Assembly (NCBI GenBank): GCA_031269345.1
Contig: JAISZH010000025.1
Location: 1-32,709 of the forward strand
Direction: 5' to 3'
Origin: Desulfovibrio sp.
GTDB taxonomy: Bacteria; Desulfobacterota; Desulfovibrionia; Desulfovibrionales; Desulfovibrionaceae
DNA: 32,709 nucleotides
A program made the translations under genes and the position numbers. Within the stretch, counting starts at the first letter, position 1, and each line of letters begins with the position of its first letter. The notes beneath the pieces are model-generated. The model had not been told where the DNA came from and made no database searches. It saw only the letters and a list, made by a program, of their open reading frames with translations. Shown piece by piece: positions 16,174 to 23,275 of this stretch.

Positions 16174-16236
16174 CCGGCTCCGTCCGCCGGGGTGGAATCA
16201 TCCGGCGGACGGAGCCGGTGTGGATTGAAACACCGG
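16174..16236 (+). repeat. Palindromic element ending in TGTGGATTGAAACA, copy 1
   Basis: A perfect 17-bp inverted repeat, CCGGCTCCGTCCGCCGG (16174-16190) with its complement at 16202-16218, encloses an 11-base loop. It is overlapped by a second hairpin CCGGTGT-GGATTGAA-ACACCGG (16215-16236). It lies between activase 2 and the sigma-54 activator. GAATCATCCGGCGG and TGTGGATTGAAACA recur on the other strand at 20505-20575. Confidence 0.85.
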
Positions 16237-16238
16237 AA

Positions 16239-17144
16239 TTACCGTCCGGCGACTTCTACAGTGAGGCCGCTCGCTCTCAGAATATCTTCCGCTTTCTGAC
16301 TGTGCGGCTTTCTCCTTGCGCGCAGGGTATAGACCTTTCCCAGCGCCTCGTGTTTCGACGCGCCGAATGCATGATAGGGGAGCAGTTCAACGGACGGCAG
16401 TTCGTTGTTTCTCATAAACGCGGCCAAGGCGCGGAGGTTGTCCTCGTCGTCGTTGAAGCCGGGAATCAGCGGCAGGCGGATGATCGTCCGGACGGCAAGC
16501 CGGCCGAGGCGCGCCGCATTCTCCAGAATCATCCGGTTTCCCAAGCCTGTGCCTTTCCTGTGCTGTTTGTCGTCCATGTGCTTGATGTCGAAAAGCACCA
16601 AGTCCGTATAGGGCAGCACCGACTCCAGAACGCTCCACGGGGCGTGGCCGCAGGTGTCCAGACAGGTGTGCAAACCCAGTTCTTCATGGAGCTTTTCAAG
16701 TAGCGTCCTCAAGAAGGCCCCCTGTCTCAGCGCTTCTCCGCCGCCGCACGTGACGCCGCCGCCGCTTTGCATGAAGATGCGCCAGTGTTGCCGCACTTCC
16801 TCAACAAGCTCTCCCACGCTCATCATTCTTCCGGAAAGGCTGCGCGCATCGCGCGGGCAGGGAGCGACGCAGGCGCCGCAATGCGCGCAGAGGTCCCGCC
16901 GCATGGAGACGCCCTCTTCTCCCATAGAGAGGGCGCCGTTCGGGCAAGATTGCACACAGCTGCCGCAACCGGCGCACACAGTGCGAAAAAACAGCAATTC
17001 CGCGGTGCCCTGCTGCGATTCCGGGTTGCTGCACCAGGCACAGGACAAGGGGCAACCCTTGAAAAACACGGTGGAACGGACGCCCGGCCCATCGTGCAGG
17101 CTGAAATGTTGGATATCGAAAATGAGGCCGCGTTCGGAATCCAT
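16239..17144 (-). CDS. Glycyl radical enzyme activase 2 (radical SAM, two extra ferredoxin clusters)
   Basis: This 301-residue paralogue of activase 1 has cysteines at the same positions: Cys31/35/38 (KGCPLSCAWC), Cys57/60/63/67 and Cys86/89/92/96. SGGGVTCGGGEA replaces the usual GGGEP by GGGEA. The product should install the glycyl radical on GRE1, whose stop codon is 14 bases upstream, and the pair is clearly co-transcribed. GGGAAG precedes the ATG. A large palindromic element follows the gene and may attenuate read-through into the activator gene. Confidence 0.93.
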   Translation of the reverse strand: MDSERGLIFDIQHFSLHDGPGVRSTVFFKGCPLSCAWCSNPESQQGTAELLFFRTVCAGCGSCVQSCPNGALSMGEEGVSMRRDLCAHCGACVAPCPRDARSLSGRMMSVGELVEEVRQHWRIFMQSGGGVTCGGGEALRQGAFLRTLLEKLHEELGLHTCLDTCGHAPWSVLESVLPYTDLVLFDIKHMDDKQHRKGTGLGNRMILENAARLGRLAVRTIIRLPLIPGFNDDEDNLRALAAFMRNNELPSVELLPYHAFGASKHEALGKVYTLRARRKPHSQKAEDILRASGLTVEVAGR

Positions 17145-17158
17145 GGTTGCTTCCCATA

Positions 17159-19663
17159 TTAGCGGAAATTCAACTCCGTCCTGCGGATGATTTCATCCTG
17201 CACGCCTTTGTGCAGTCTCGTGAAATACGCGGAAAAACCCGCCACGCGCACAGTCAGTCCTCTGTATTTTCCGGGGGATTCCTGCGCCTTTCTGAGCGTA
17301 TCGGAGGACACGACGTTGAACTGGATGTGGGATCCCCCCTGATCCATATAGGATTTGATCAGAGAAAGAAGCTTGCGCGCGCCGCCGATGCCGGCAAGCG
17401 CCGAGGGATGGAATTTCATGTTGAAATGATTCGAACCGTATTTGACCGTGTCTATTGCTTTTGCGGCGGAATTTACAAGGGCGAGAGGACCTTTGACGTC
17501 CGTCCCCGGCGTCGCCGAGACGCTGCCGTCCGTCAGCGGCGTGCGGGCGAGGCGTCCGCTCGGCAGCGCCCCCGTCAACAGCCCGAAGTAATTGTGGATG
17601 GAGAGCGAATACGCCTCAATGTTGGCGATATGCCCGTCGAAGAAGCTCTCTTCGGCCTTGCGGAAGTTGTCCATGGACGTGTCATAGACCCTGCGCGCCA
17701 GAGCGTCGATCCCGGGATCGGCGTTGCCGTGTTTCGGGGCCTTCAGGCACATCTGCCGAACGGACCCGTAACCTTCGAAATCGGCGTCCACGGCTTGCAG
17801 TAACGCATCCATGGTGATTGTTTTCTCCTCAAAGACGAGATGCCGGATCGCCGCAAGAGAATTGACAACGTCAATACCCGCAGAACTTATGACAAAATAC
17901 AGGTAATACCGCGCCCCGCCCTCGAAGATGTTTTTGCCGCTTTCCCGGCAGGCGCTGTACAAGGCCGAACGGAAAGGCGGCGGGACGACATCTCCGAGCG
18001 CCTTGTTCGAGAGGGAACCGAAAGGTCGTATGGTTGCGAACAGATGTTCCACCTGTTGACTGTACGCCCGAAATACCCGCTCGAAGTCGGTGAAGTTCCG
18101 GGGATCTCCGGTCCTCGCGCCGATGCGGTGCCCCGTAAGCGGGTCGCGCCCGTCATGTAGGGCCAGTTCCAGACATTTCGCCAGATTGAAGGAGCCGTTT
18201 TCATGCAGGAAGACCGTCTTTCCGGCAACGCCTGTGCCCACGCAGCTCATGTTGATGCAGTTGCGCGCATCTTCGAGCGTGATGCCGTTTCGCCCGTGGC
18301 GGGCGTAAAGGCGTTCCATGATGATGCCGTTGTTCATCCACTGGGGCTGGCCCAGCCCCGTGCGTTCCAGTTCCACGGCCTTGAGCAGAAAATCCTCGGA
18401 CAGGCCGTCATGATAGAGGATGGTCAATGTCGGCTGAATGGTCTGCAAGGCAATCTGCGTGTCAAGCAAAACGGAGTCGAGTTCGCCGCAGGCGTCCCGG
18501 CCGGCGGCGTCCAAACCGCCCAGATTGATGGTGTGCCCCGTATGCCCCGAATTCATTCTGGAGACGATCTGCCCCTGATAATAGCCGTATTCCAGAATTT
18601 TCACGAACAGGCACTTGAACCATTCTTCGGCGTGTTTCGCCGTTATGCCGTTTTCGGCTTTGTCTTTCCGGTAATACGGCTCAAGATACTGTCCCAGCCT
18701 GCCCGGAGACGAGCCGCAGCCGCTTTGCTCAATCTGCACGCCGAGGTGGATGAACCACCATGACTGGAGAGCTTCGCGGAAATTCCGCGGCGGATTTTCC
18801 GGAACATGCCGGCATACGTCGGCCATGTCCAAAAGTTCGGCTTTGCGGACGGGGTCTTCCGTCCTCAAGGCTTCCGTATAGGCCAGATCGGCATAACGGC
18901 GCGCCAGGTCCGCCAACGCTTCGAGCGAAATCAGAACGGCGCGGTAGAAGTCGATTCTGCCGCTGTTCTTCGCCGTGCGGGGCACGGACTTCAAACGTTC
19001 TTCAACCTCACGGACGACGTCCCTGATGCCCCGCCGGACAAAGTCTTCATAGTCAACTGTTCCTGCGCCTATCGTGTAGGGAGCGGTTTCCGTGAAGAGC
19101 CCCGCCTGAACGAACTTTCCGGGGTTGAATCCCAGGAGTTGCTCCGAAAGTTGCCGCGCACGGGCTTCAGCGTTGCGTCCCTTGAAGAAATTTGCCGCCT
19201 CGCGCAACAGTTCTTTCTCTTCATCGCTGATCGTCACCTCGCCCAGATGAGAGACAAGCGGCTGCTCAAGTTCCTGCAACACCCAATCCGTACCGTATTC
19301 AGGGTATACATACACGCCTGCCGGGCATCCGGCGACAGAACCGACCAGCGGGTTGTCATCCAAAAAAAGCGTTTTTTTCCGCAACAGACGTTCAAATACT
19401 CTGGCTCTCAGAACAATCGCCGGCTCATGTCCATATTCCCGATAGACGTCAAGAAGATGCGCCAATCTTTCCGTGTCGAGCTTCTGCGGCGCATTCAACA
19501 GAAATTCCTTTATTTTCAGAGCCGCTTCTCCGCAACGCCGCGCCTGCGCATCGGCCGTCAACTTTCCGTTGCCGTCAAACGGGAGCTCTCTTGTGTCGCG
19601 CCGACTTTCCCCGTGGGTATAAATATTTTCCTGTGCATACTGTAACGCTGTCGCCGTGGACAT
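17159..19663 (-). CDS. Glycyl radical enzyme 1 (PFL-like), substrate unknown, no catalytic Glu
   Basis: This 834-residue protein has a full PFL-like domain and a C-terminal glycine-radical domain. The radical motif is VRVAGFSAYF with Gly809. The active-site loop is CINMSCVGTGVAG with Cys474, plus a further Cys at 469. In diol-dehydratase or C-S/C-N lyase GREs (CutC, glycerol and hydroxyproline dehydratase, isethionate lyase) the residue two after the Cys is Glu; here it is Gly476. The segment GCGSSPGRLGQY (316-326) has Gly where GRxDQ enzymes have Asp. The loop C-x-small-x-G-x-A-G resembles benzylsuccinate synthase as I recall it, but the rest of the chain looks lyase-like. GGAGG precedes the ATG. 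It lies between the importer ATPase and activase 2. Confidence 0.93.
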   Translation of the reverse strand: MSTATALQYAQENIYTHGESRRDTRELPFDGNGKLTADAQARRCGEAALKIKEFLLNAPQKLDTERLAHLLDVYREYGHEPAIVLRARVFERLLRKKTLFLDDNPLVGSVAGCPAGVYVYPEYGTDWVLQELEQPLVSHLGEVTISDEEKELLREAANFFKGRNAEARARQLSEQLLGFNPGKFVQAGLFTETAPYTIGAGTVDYEDFVRRGIRDVVREVEERLKSVPRTAKNSGRIDFYRAVLISLEALADLARRYADLAYTEALRTEDPVRKAELLDMADVCRHVPENPPRNFREALQSWWFIHLGVQIEQSGCGSSPGRLGQYLEPYYRKDKAENGITAKHAEEWFKCLFVKILEYGYYQGQIVSRMNSGHTGHTINLGGLDAAGRDACGELDSVLLDTQIALQTIQPTLTILYHDGLSEDFLLKAVELERTGLGQPQWMNNGIIMERLYARHGRNGITLEDARNCINMSCVGTGVAGKTVFLHENGSFNLAKCLELALHDGRDPLTGHRIGARTGDPRNFTDFERVFRAYSQQVEHLFATIRPFGSLSNKALGDVVPPPFRSALYSACRESGKNIFEGGARYYLYFVISSAGIDVVNSLAAIRHLVFEEKTITMDALLQAVDADFEGYGSVRQMCLKAPKHGNADPGIDALARRVYDTSMDNFRKAEESFFDGHIANIEAYSLSIHNYFGLLTGALPSGRLARTPLTDGSVSATPGTDVKGPLALVNSAAKAIDTVKYGSNHFNMKFHPSALAGIGGARKLLSLIKSYMDQGGSHIQFNVVSSDTLRKAQESPGKYRGLTVRVAGFSAYFTRLHKGVQDEIIRRTELNFR

Positions 19664-19694
19664 GATAAATCCTCCATTATGCCTTTATGCGATA

Positions 19695-20504
19695 TCAGAT
19701 CAAGGATGCCATATTCATCCAATTTTCAGTCTCACTCTGCGTTTTTTGCCGGTAGAGATGCAATTCGGCCAATATCAGACGTTTCAATTCGATGAATTCA
19801 TTGCCGGCGCGGTCGCGGGGCGAGGACAAATCGACGATGAAGCGTTTGGATATGCGACCCGGATGCGAACTCATCACGACGATTTCGTTGCTCAGAAAAA
19901 TTGCCTCGTCCACATCGTGCGTGACCAGGATCATGGTGGTTTCTTCAACACGCCAGATGCGCAACAGTTCTTCCTGAAGGCGTATCCTGGTGATGGCGTC
20001 CAACGCGCCCAGCGGTTCGTCAAGCAACAGGATATCGGGCTTGCAGACCAGCGCCCTGGCAATGGCCGCCCGTTGCGCCATACCGCCTGAAAGCTGATGC
20101 GGATAGGCATTTTCAAAGCCGGACAGCCCGACCAGCTCCGTCTGCCCGCGCACCGCCTCTTTTTTGGCCTGCGCGTTCCATCCCGTATTTTCAAGGCTCA
20201 ACCCGATGTTTTGTTCCAGAGTGAGCCAGGGCAACAGCCGATGATCCTGAAAAACAATGCCGCGCGCCCTGCTTGGTCCTTCTATGCGTTCGCCGTTCAG
20301 CAGGATGTCTCCTTCATAATCGTTGTCCAGACCGACAATCAGCCGCAGAAGCGTCGACTTGCCGCAGCCGGACGGCCCCACGATGCTGAGAAAATGCCCT
20401 GGCCCGACGTCGAAGGTCACGCCGGACAGTATCTGCAGCCTGTTCCCGTCCACAGTATAGTGTTTGCGAACGGAGCGTATCTCTAAATTCCCCGCGATGC
20501 CCAT
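19695..20504 (-). CDS. ABC importer ATPase, SsuB/TauB family
   Basis: This 269-residue ATPase has Walker A GPSGCGKST, signature LSGGMAQRAAIARAL, Walker B ILLLDE followed by PLGALDAITR, and the H-loop VTHDVDEA. It belongs to the nitrate/sulfonate/taurine (SsuB/TauB) group of importers. It forms a set with the permease and binding protein immediately upstream and is 31 bases from GRE1, so the imported compound is probably the GRE1 substrate or a precursor (inference). The 158-base gap upstream of its ATG, unusual inside an operon, is filled by tandem repeats and a palindromic element. Confidence 0.93.
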   Translation of the reverse strand: MGIAGNLEIRSVRKHYTVDGNRLQILSGVTFDVGPGHFLSIVGPSGCGKSTLLRLIVGLDNDYEGDILLNGERIEGPSRARGIVFQDHRLLPWLTLEQNIGLSLENTGWNAQAKKEAVRGQTELVGLSGFENAYPHQLSGGMAQRAAIARALVCKPDILLLDEPLGALDAITRIRLQEELLRIWRVEETTMILVTHDVDEAIFLSNEIVVMSSHPGRISKRFIVDLSSPRDRAGNEFIELKRLILAELHLYRQKTQSETENWMNMASLI

Positions 20505-20575
20505 GTTTCAATCCACATACCGTTTTGTCCGCCGGATGGTTCTGTCCCGCCGGATGATTCTGTCCCGGCGGATGA
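20505..20575 (-). repeat. Palindromic element ending in TGTGGATTGAAACA, copy 2, with tandem 18-bp units
   Basis: Read on the minus strand, three tandem copies of an ~18-bp unit (TCATCCGGCGGGACAGAA-like; plus-strand 20523-20539, 20540-20557, 20558-20575) lead into CGGTATGTGGATTGAAAC, which abuts the ATPase ATG. The arrangement GAATCATCCGGCGG...TGTGGATTGAAACA matches the element at 16174-16236, in the opposite orientation. Confidence 0.8.
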
Positions 20576-20662
20576 GGGCCGTCCGGCATGCCTCTTTCCC
20601 CGAAGGGGGATAGGAAGAGAAGTTGCCGACCATAAGGAATCCCTTGGTGAACGGTTCTCCGG

Positions 20663-21523
20663 TTATCCTTTAAATCCTTGCTGCCAACGCAGAATGCTGC
20701 ATTGGAGCGTATACATCAGACGGTCGACGACAAACCCGACAAGGCCGATAATCACCATGCACACCAGGAGTTGATCCGTCAGCAGCAGTCCCTGGGCACG
20801 GAAAATAAGAAATCCGAGTCCTTCAAGGCCGCTCAGCCCCTCGGCGACGACGACCAGCGCCCAGGCGAGACCGGCTGCGTAACGCAGCGAGACCATGATG
20901 CTCGGCATGGCCGACGGCAGAATAACTTTGCGGACCATCTGCCTGCGGGTCAAAAGCAGCACCTGCCCCAGTTCTATGTAGTTTTTCTCGACCGAGCGGA
21001 TGCCTTGCAAGGTATTGAGAAAGAGCGGGAAAAACACGGATTTGGCTATTACCAGAATTTTGGCCGGCGCGCCTATGCCGAGCCACAACACGATCAGAGG
21101 CAGCCAGGCGATGCCCGGAATGTGGCGGACCGTATCCACGGTCGTGCCGAGAAACTGCTCGAATTTCCGGGACAGTCCCGCCGCCGTGCCCAGCCCTATC
21201 CCGGCGGCGGAACCGTAAATGAAGGCCTGTCCCACAATGCTGATGCTGGCGAGAAAATCAAATACCAGATCCTGTTTCGTCAACATGAGCCAAAAGGCGT
21301 CCAGCACCTTGCGCGGAGCCGGCAAAAACACCGGTTCAACCCATTGACAACTCACCGCGGTCTGCCACAAGGCAAGAATGAGAACGGGAAGTATCAGCCC
21401 GATGGGACTCCCGAAGCGCCTTGCGAACGCTCCGACGTCGAATTTTCCGATCCGGGCCGAGTCGGGTCTTACCGCCGGTTCCGCCGTATCTACTGTATAA
21501 GCCGCAATACTGAGTTCGCTCAT
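20663..21523 (-). CDS. ABC importer permease, SsuC/TauC family
   Basis: This 286-residue inner-membrane permease has about six helices after a soluble N-terminal tail of ~35 residues. The ATPase-contact EAA loop reads EKNYIELGQVLLLTRRQMVRKVILPSAMPSI (spread over about 196-226), typical of BPD_transp_1 proteins of the taurine/sulfonate/nitrate group. It is 15 bases after the binding-protein stop codon. The ribosome-binding site is weak (GGGGC), consistent with coupling to the gene before it. Confidence 0.92.
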   Translation of the reverse strand: MSELSIAAYTVDTAEPAVRPDSARIGKFDVGAFARRFGSPIGLILPVLILALWQTAVSCQWVEPVFLPAPRKVLDAFWLMLTKQDLVFDFLASISIVGQAFIYGSAAGIGLGTAAGLSRKFEQFLGTTVDTVRHIPGIAWLPLIVLWLGIGAPAKILVIAKSVFFPLFLNTLQGIRSVEKNYIELGQVLLLTRRQMVRKVILPSAMPSIMVSLRYAAGLAWALVVVAEGLSGLEGLGFLIFRAQGLLLTDQLLVCMVIIGLVGFVVDRLMYTLQCSILRWQQGFKG

Positions 21524-21538
21524 GGGATGCCCCGCGGC

Positions 21539-22636
21539 TTATTGGTAAATGGAATATTTTCCGCCGGTAAAGAATTGTCGCGCAACGAAAGCTTCGAATT
21601 GTTCATCCGTCAGATTGCGGTCATTCAGGATGTCGTCGCCGTTTGCCTTGTACCACGCCACAAAGGCCTTGAGGCTGTCGACGGCGCGATCGGCGTTAGG
21701 TTCGCCGCCCATAAAATCCCACTGTCCGAGATGGGTGATCTGGAACAGCGCCGCCTCGATGGGCTGGCGGAGTTCCTTTGAGATGATGGCCGCGGCCTCG
21801 TTGGGATGATCCGTTGCCCAGCTTCTGGTCTTTTCGTGGGCAAGCAGAAAAGCCCGGATGACTTCTGGATACGCCTCGACGAAGTCACGCTTGGCGAGAT
21901 AGGTTACTCTCCCGGAATGATTGACATAAATGCCGTCGTCCGGCGATTCGCCGATGATCTTCAGGTTGCCGGACAGCCATGCTCCGGTGAACTGCGTTGC
22001 CGCCAGATGCGCTGCCGTGACGTCCGTCGCTCCGGACAGCAGTGATGAGATCATGACGGTGGGGTTGTCTATGGTTTCATAGCGGACGCGCCCCTTTTTG
22101 ATTCTTGTGTCCAGGGGAAGTCCGGCCTTTTCCAGAATTTCAAACGGAGAGGCCCAATAGCAGCTTGCGCGCGCGCTGCCGAGTTTTTTGCCGTCGAGAT
22201 CGGCCACGGAATTGACGGCTTTGTTGCCCGCTTTGGCCAGCAAGGGGGCACGATAGCGGTTTGACGGCTCCGACACCCAGATCAGCACGATGTCCAGACC
22301 GTTGGAGCGGTGCACCGTCGCAGGATAGATCATGCGCTGGGCGACGGCGATGGCGCCTCCGGCCACGGCGGCGCTCTCGGCGCCCAGCAGATCGGCCGCG
22401 CCGGCCGCAATGAGCTTGACTTCCTTCACGCCGATCTTGTCGAATTCTTCTTTGAAAAATCCTTTTTCCCTGGCAATGACCGTCCACGGCGACGCTTGGA
22501 GGTTGATGGACGGCAGCGGCGGCGCGGCGGACGCCGCATCGCCTGCCGCAGCTGCCGGCAGCACCCCGAGAAGCACCGCAAGGAGCGCGGCCGGATTGAA
22601 TAAACGGGAAAGCGATTTTTTCAGTAGCGCATACAT
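21539..22636 (-). CDS. ABC importer periplasmic binding protein, SsuA/TauA-like (NMT1/THI5 fold)
   Basis: This 365-residue secreted protein starts MYALLKKSLSRLFNPAALLAVLLG with a signal peptide cleaved near AAAAGDA. The mature part begins INLQASPWTVIAREKGFFKEEF, the usual start of SsuA/TauA/NMT1 binding proteins, and later has the family motif YPEVIRAFLLAHEKTRSW. The ATG at 22636, preceded by GGAGG seven bases upstream, is chosen over a frame opening at 22795 whose first 53 residues are not signal-like. As first gene of the importer-GRE1-activase operon it hints at the ligand class: sulfonate-, taurine- or aromatic-acid-like. The fold alone cannot decide. Confidence 0.92.
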   Translation of the reverse strand: MYALLKKSLSRLFNPAALLAVLLGVLPAAAAGDAASAAPPLPSINLQASPWTVIAREKGFFKEEFDKIGVKEVKLIAAGAADLLGAESAAVAGGAIAVAQRMIYPATVHRSNGLDIVLIWVSEPSNRYRAPLLAKAGNKAVNSVADLDGKKLGSARASCYWASPFEILEKAGLPLDTRIKKGRVRYETIDNPTVMISSLLSGATDVTAAHLAATQFTGAWLSGNLKIIGESPDDGIYVNHSGRVTYLAKRDFVEAYPEVIRAFLLAHEKTRSWATDHPNEAAAIISKELRQPIEAALFQITHLGQWDFMGGEPNADRAVDSLKAFVAWYKANGDDILNDRNLTDEQFEAFVARQFFTGGKYSIYQ

Positions 22637-22760
22637 AATCGTCCTCCGGGATCGTGGTGAAAGTGATGTGAACGCAAACGATAATGCAGTAATCTCACAA
22701 ATATTTTCAGCAGCAAATATCAATTTCGCATATCCATATACGAAAACTGCTATAATTGGC

Positions 22761-22769
22761 ATTATAACA
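22761..22769 (-). promoter_or_regulatory. Candidate extended -10 promoter of importer/GRE1 operon
   Basis: On the minus strand TGTTATAAT forms an extended -10 with a perfect TATAAT (22766-22761). The predicted transcription start is near 22754, giving a leader of about 118 bases to the ATG. No good -35 is visible, which an extended -10 can tolerate. Confidence 0.5.
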
Positions 22770-22867
22770 CGGTGAACAAAGAAAAAAAGCTGCACCTGAG
22801 CGGAGCAACTCTAATCTAAAAAGGATAAATGAGGTAATTCTGATGTAAAAATCGAATTTACAGAAAG

Positions 22868-22883
22868 CGTGACCTTTGTCACG
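22868..22883. promoter_or_regulatory. CRP/FNR-type palindrome CGTGAC-CTTT-GTCACG
   Basis: The perfect inverted repeat has the GTGA-N6-TCAC spacing used by CRP/FNR-superfamily regulators. It lies about 110-130 bases upstream of the candidate importer start and downstream of the IscA-like gene. Which regulator would bind is unknown. Confidence 0.5.
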
Positions 22884-22978
22884 AAATAGAATTATGGCTG
22901 ACGGAATCTACAATACCTTTCTCCGGTTTCTGCGCATCCCGGCACGTCCGTGGAACAGGCCGGGCAGGTGCGGAAAAA

Positions 22979-23260
22979 TCAGGCAGGCGCCACTGTGAAC
23001 GCCTGGTGTTCATCCTGGGCGACGGTAAAATTTTCGCCATACTGATCCGCGAGGTCCCTGTTGATGACAAAGGGCACGGAGTGCGCGGGGGTCTCAAGGT
23101 CGTCGTCGCACCGCTCGTCGATGCTCAGTCTGAGCGTGATTCTGCTCTTGCAGCCGCAGCCGATTTTGCTTTCACGCACGCGCACGCAGGCTTCGCCGCC
23201 TTCTTTGTCCAGAAGCGCGCGGAGTTTGGAGGCGACGGCTTCAGTCATGGAGATATGCAT
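22979..23260 (-). CDS. IscA/HesB-like protein lacking the C-terminal Cys-Gly-Cys
   Basis: This 93-residue protein fits the A-type Fe-S carrier fold: MTEAVASKLRALLDKEGG, then VRVRESKIGCGCKSRITLRLSID, then VPFVINRDLADQYGENFTV. Canonical IscA has one Cys after the first strand and CGC near the C-terminus. Here a CGC sits at the first position, a further Cys follows in DERCDDD, and the chain ends at FTVAPA with no C-terminal cysteines. It is 15 bases after GRE2 and so co-transcribed. It could help activase clusters or bind GRE2 (inference). It is not a typical Fe-S carrier. Confidence 0.75.
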   Translation of the reverse strand: MHISMTEAVASKLRALLDKEGGEACVRVRESKIGCGCKSRITLRLSIDERCDDDLETPAHSVPFVINRDLADQYGENFTVAQDEHQAFTVAPA

Positions 23261-23275
23261 TGCAGCGTTCCTCCT

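Larger units (their letters stand above)
22637..22978. other. Intergenic region upstream of importer operon
   Basis: These 342 bases separate the IscA-like gene from the importer operon. They contain the GGAGG site of the binding-protein gene, an extended -10 promoter candidate, a CRP/FNR-type palindrome and a weak CCCGGC/GCCGGG stem near 22942-22970 that may end the GRE2 transcript. I found no -24/-12 sequence reading toward the importer. Confidence 0.6.

Noticed and set aside
16220-16232. GTGGATTGAAAC as sign of a CRISPR array
   Set aside because: Only two isolated copies exist, in different contexts, with no regular spacers and no cas gene. Kept only as a lead for the second repeat family.
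17159-19663. GRE1 as isethionate sulfite-lyase
   Set aside because: Length and spacing are similar, but the catalytic Cys-x-Glu and the usual Asp in GRxDQ are both replaced by Gly, which does not fit the known mechanism.
20678-21781. Long plus-strand open frame (about 367 codons)
   Set aside because: It is antisense to the permease and binding protein. The polar, repetitive composition is typical of a shadow frame.
22636-22795. Upstream start for the binding protein at 22795
   Set aside because: The extra 53 residues do not resemble a signal peptide, overlap the candidate promoter, and the ATG at 22636 has an ideal GGAGG.
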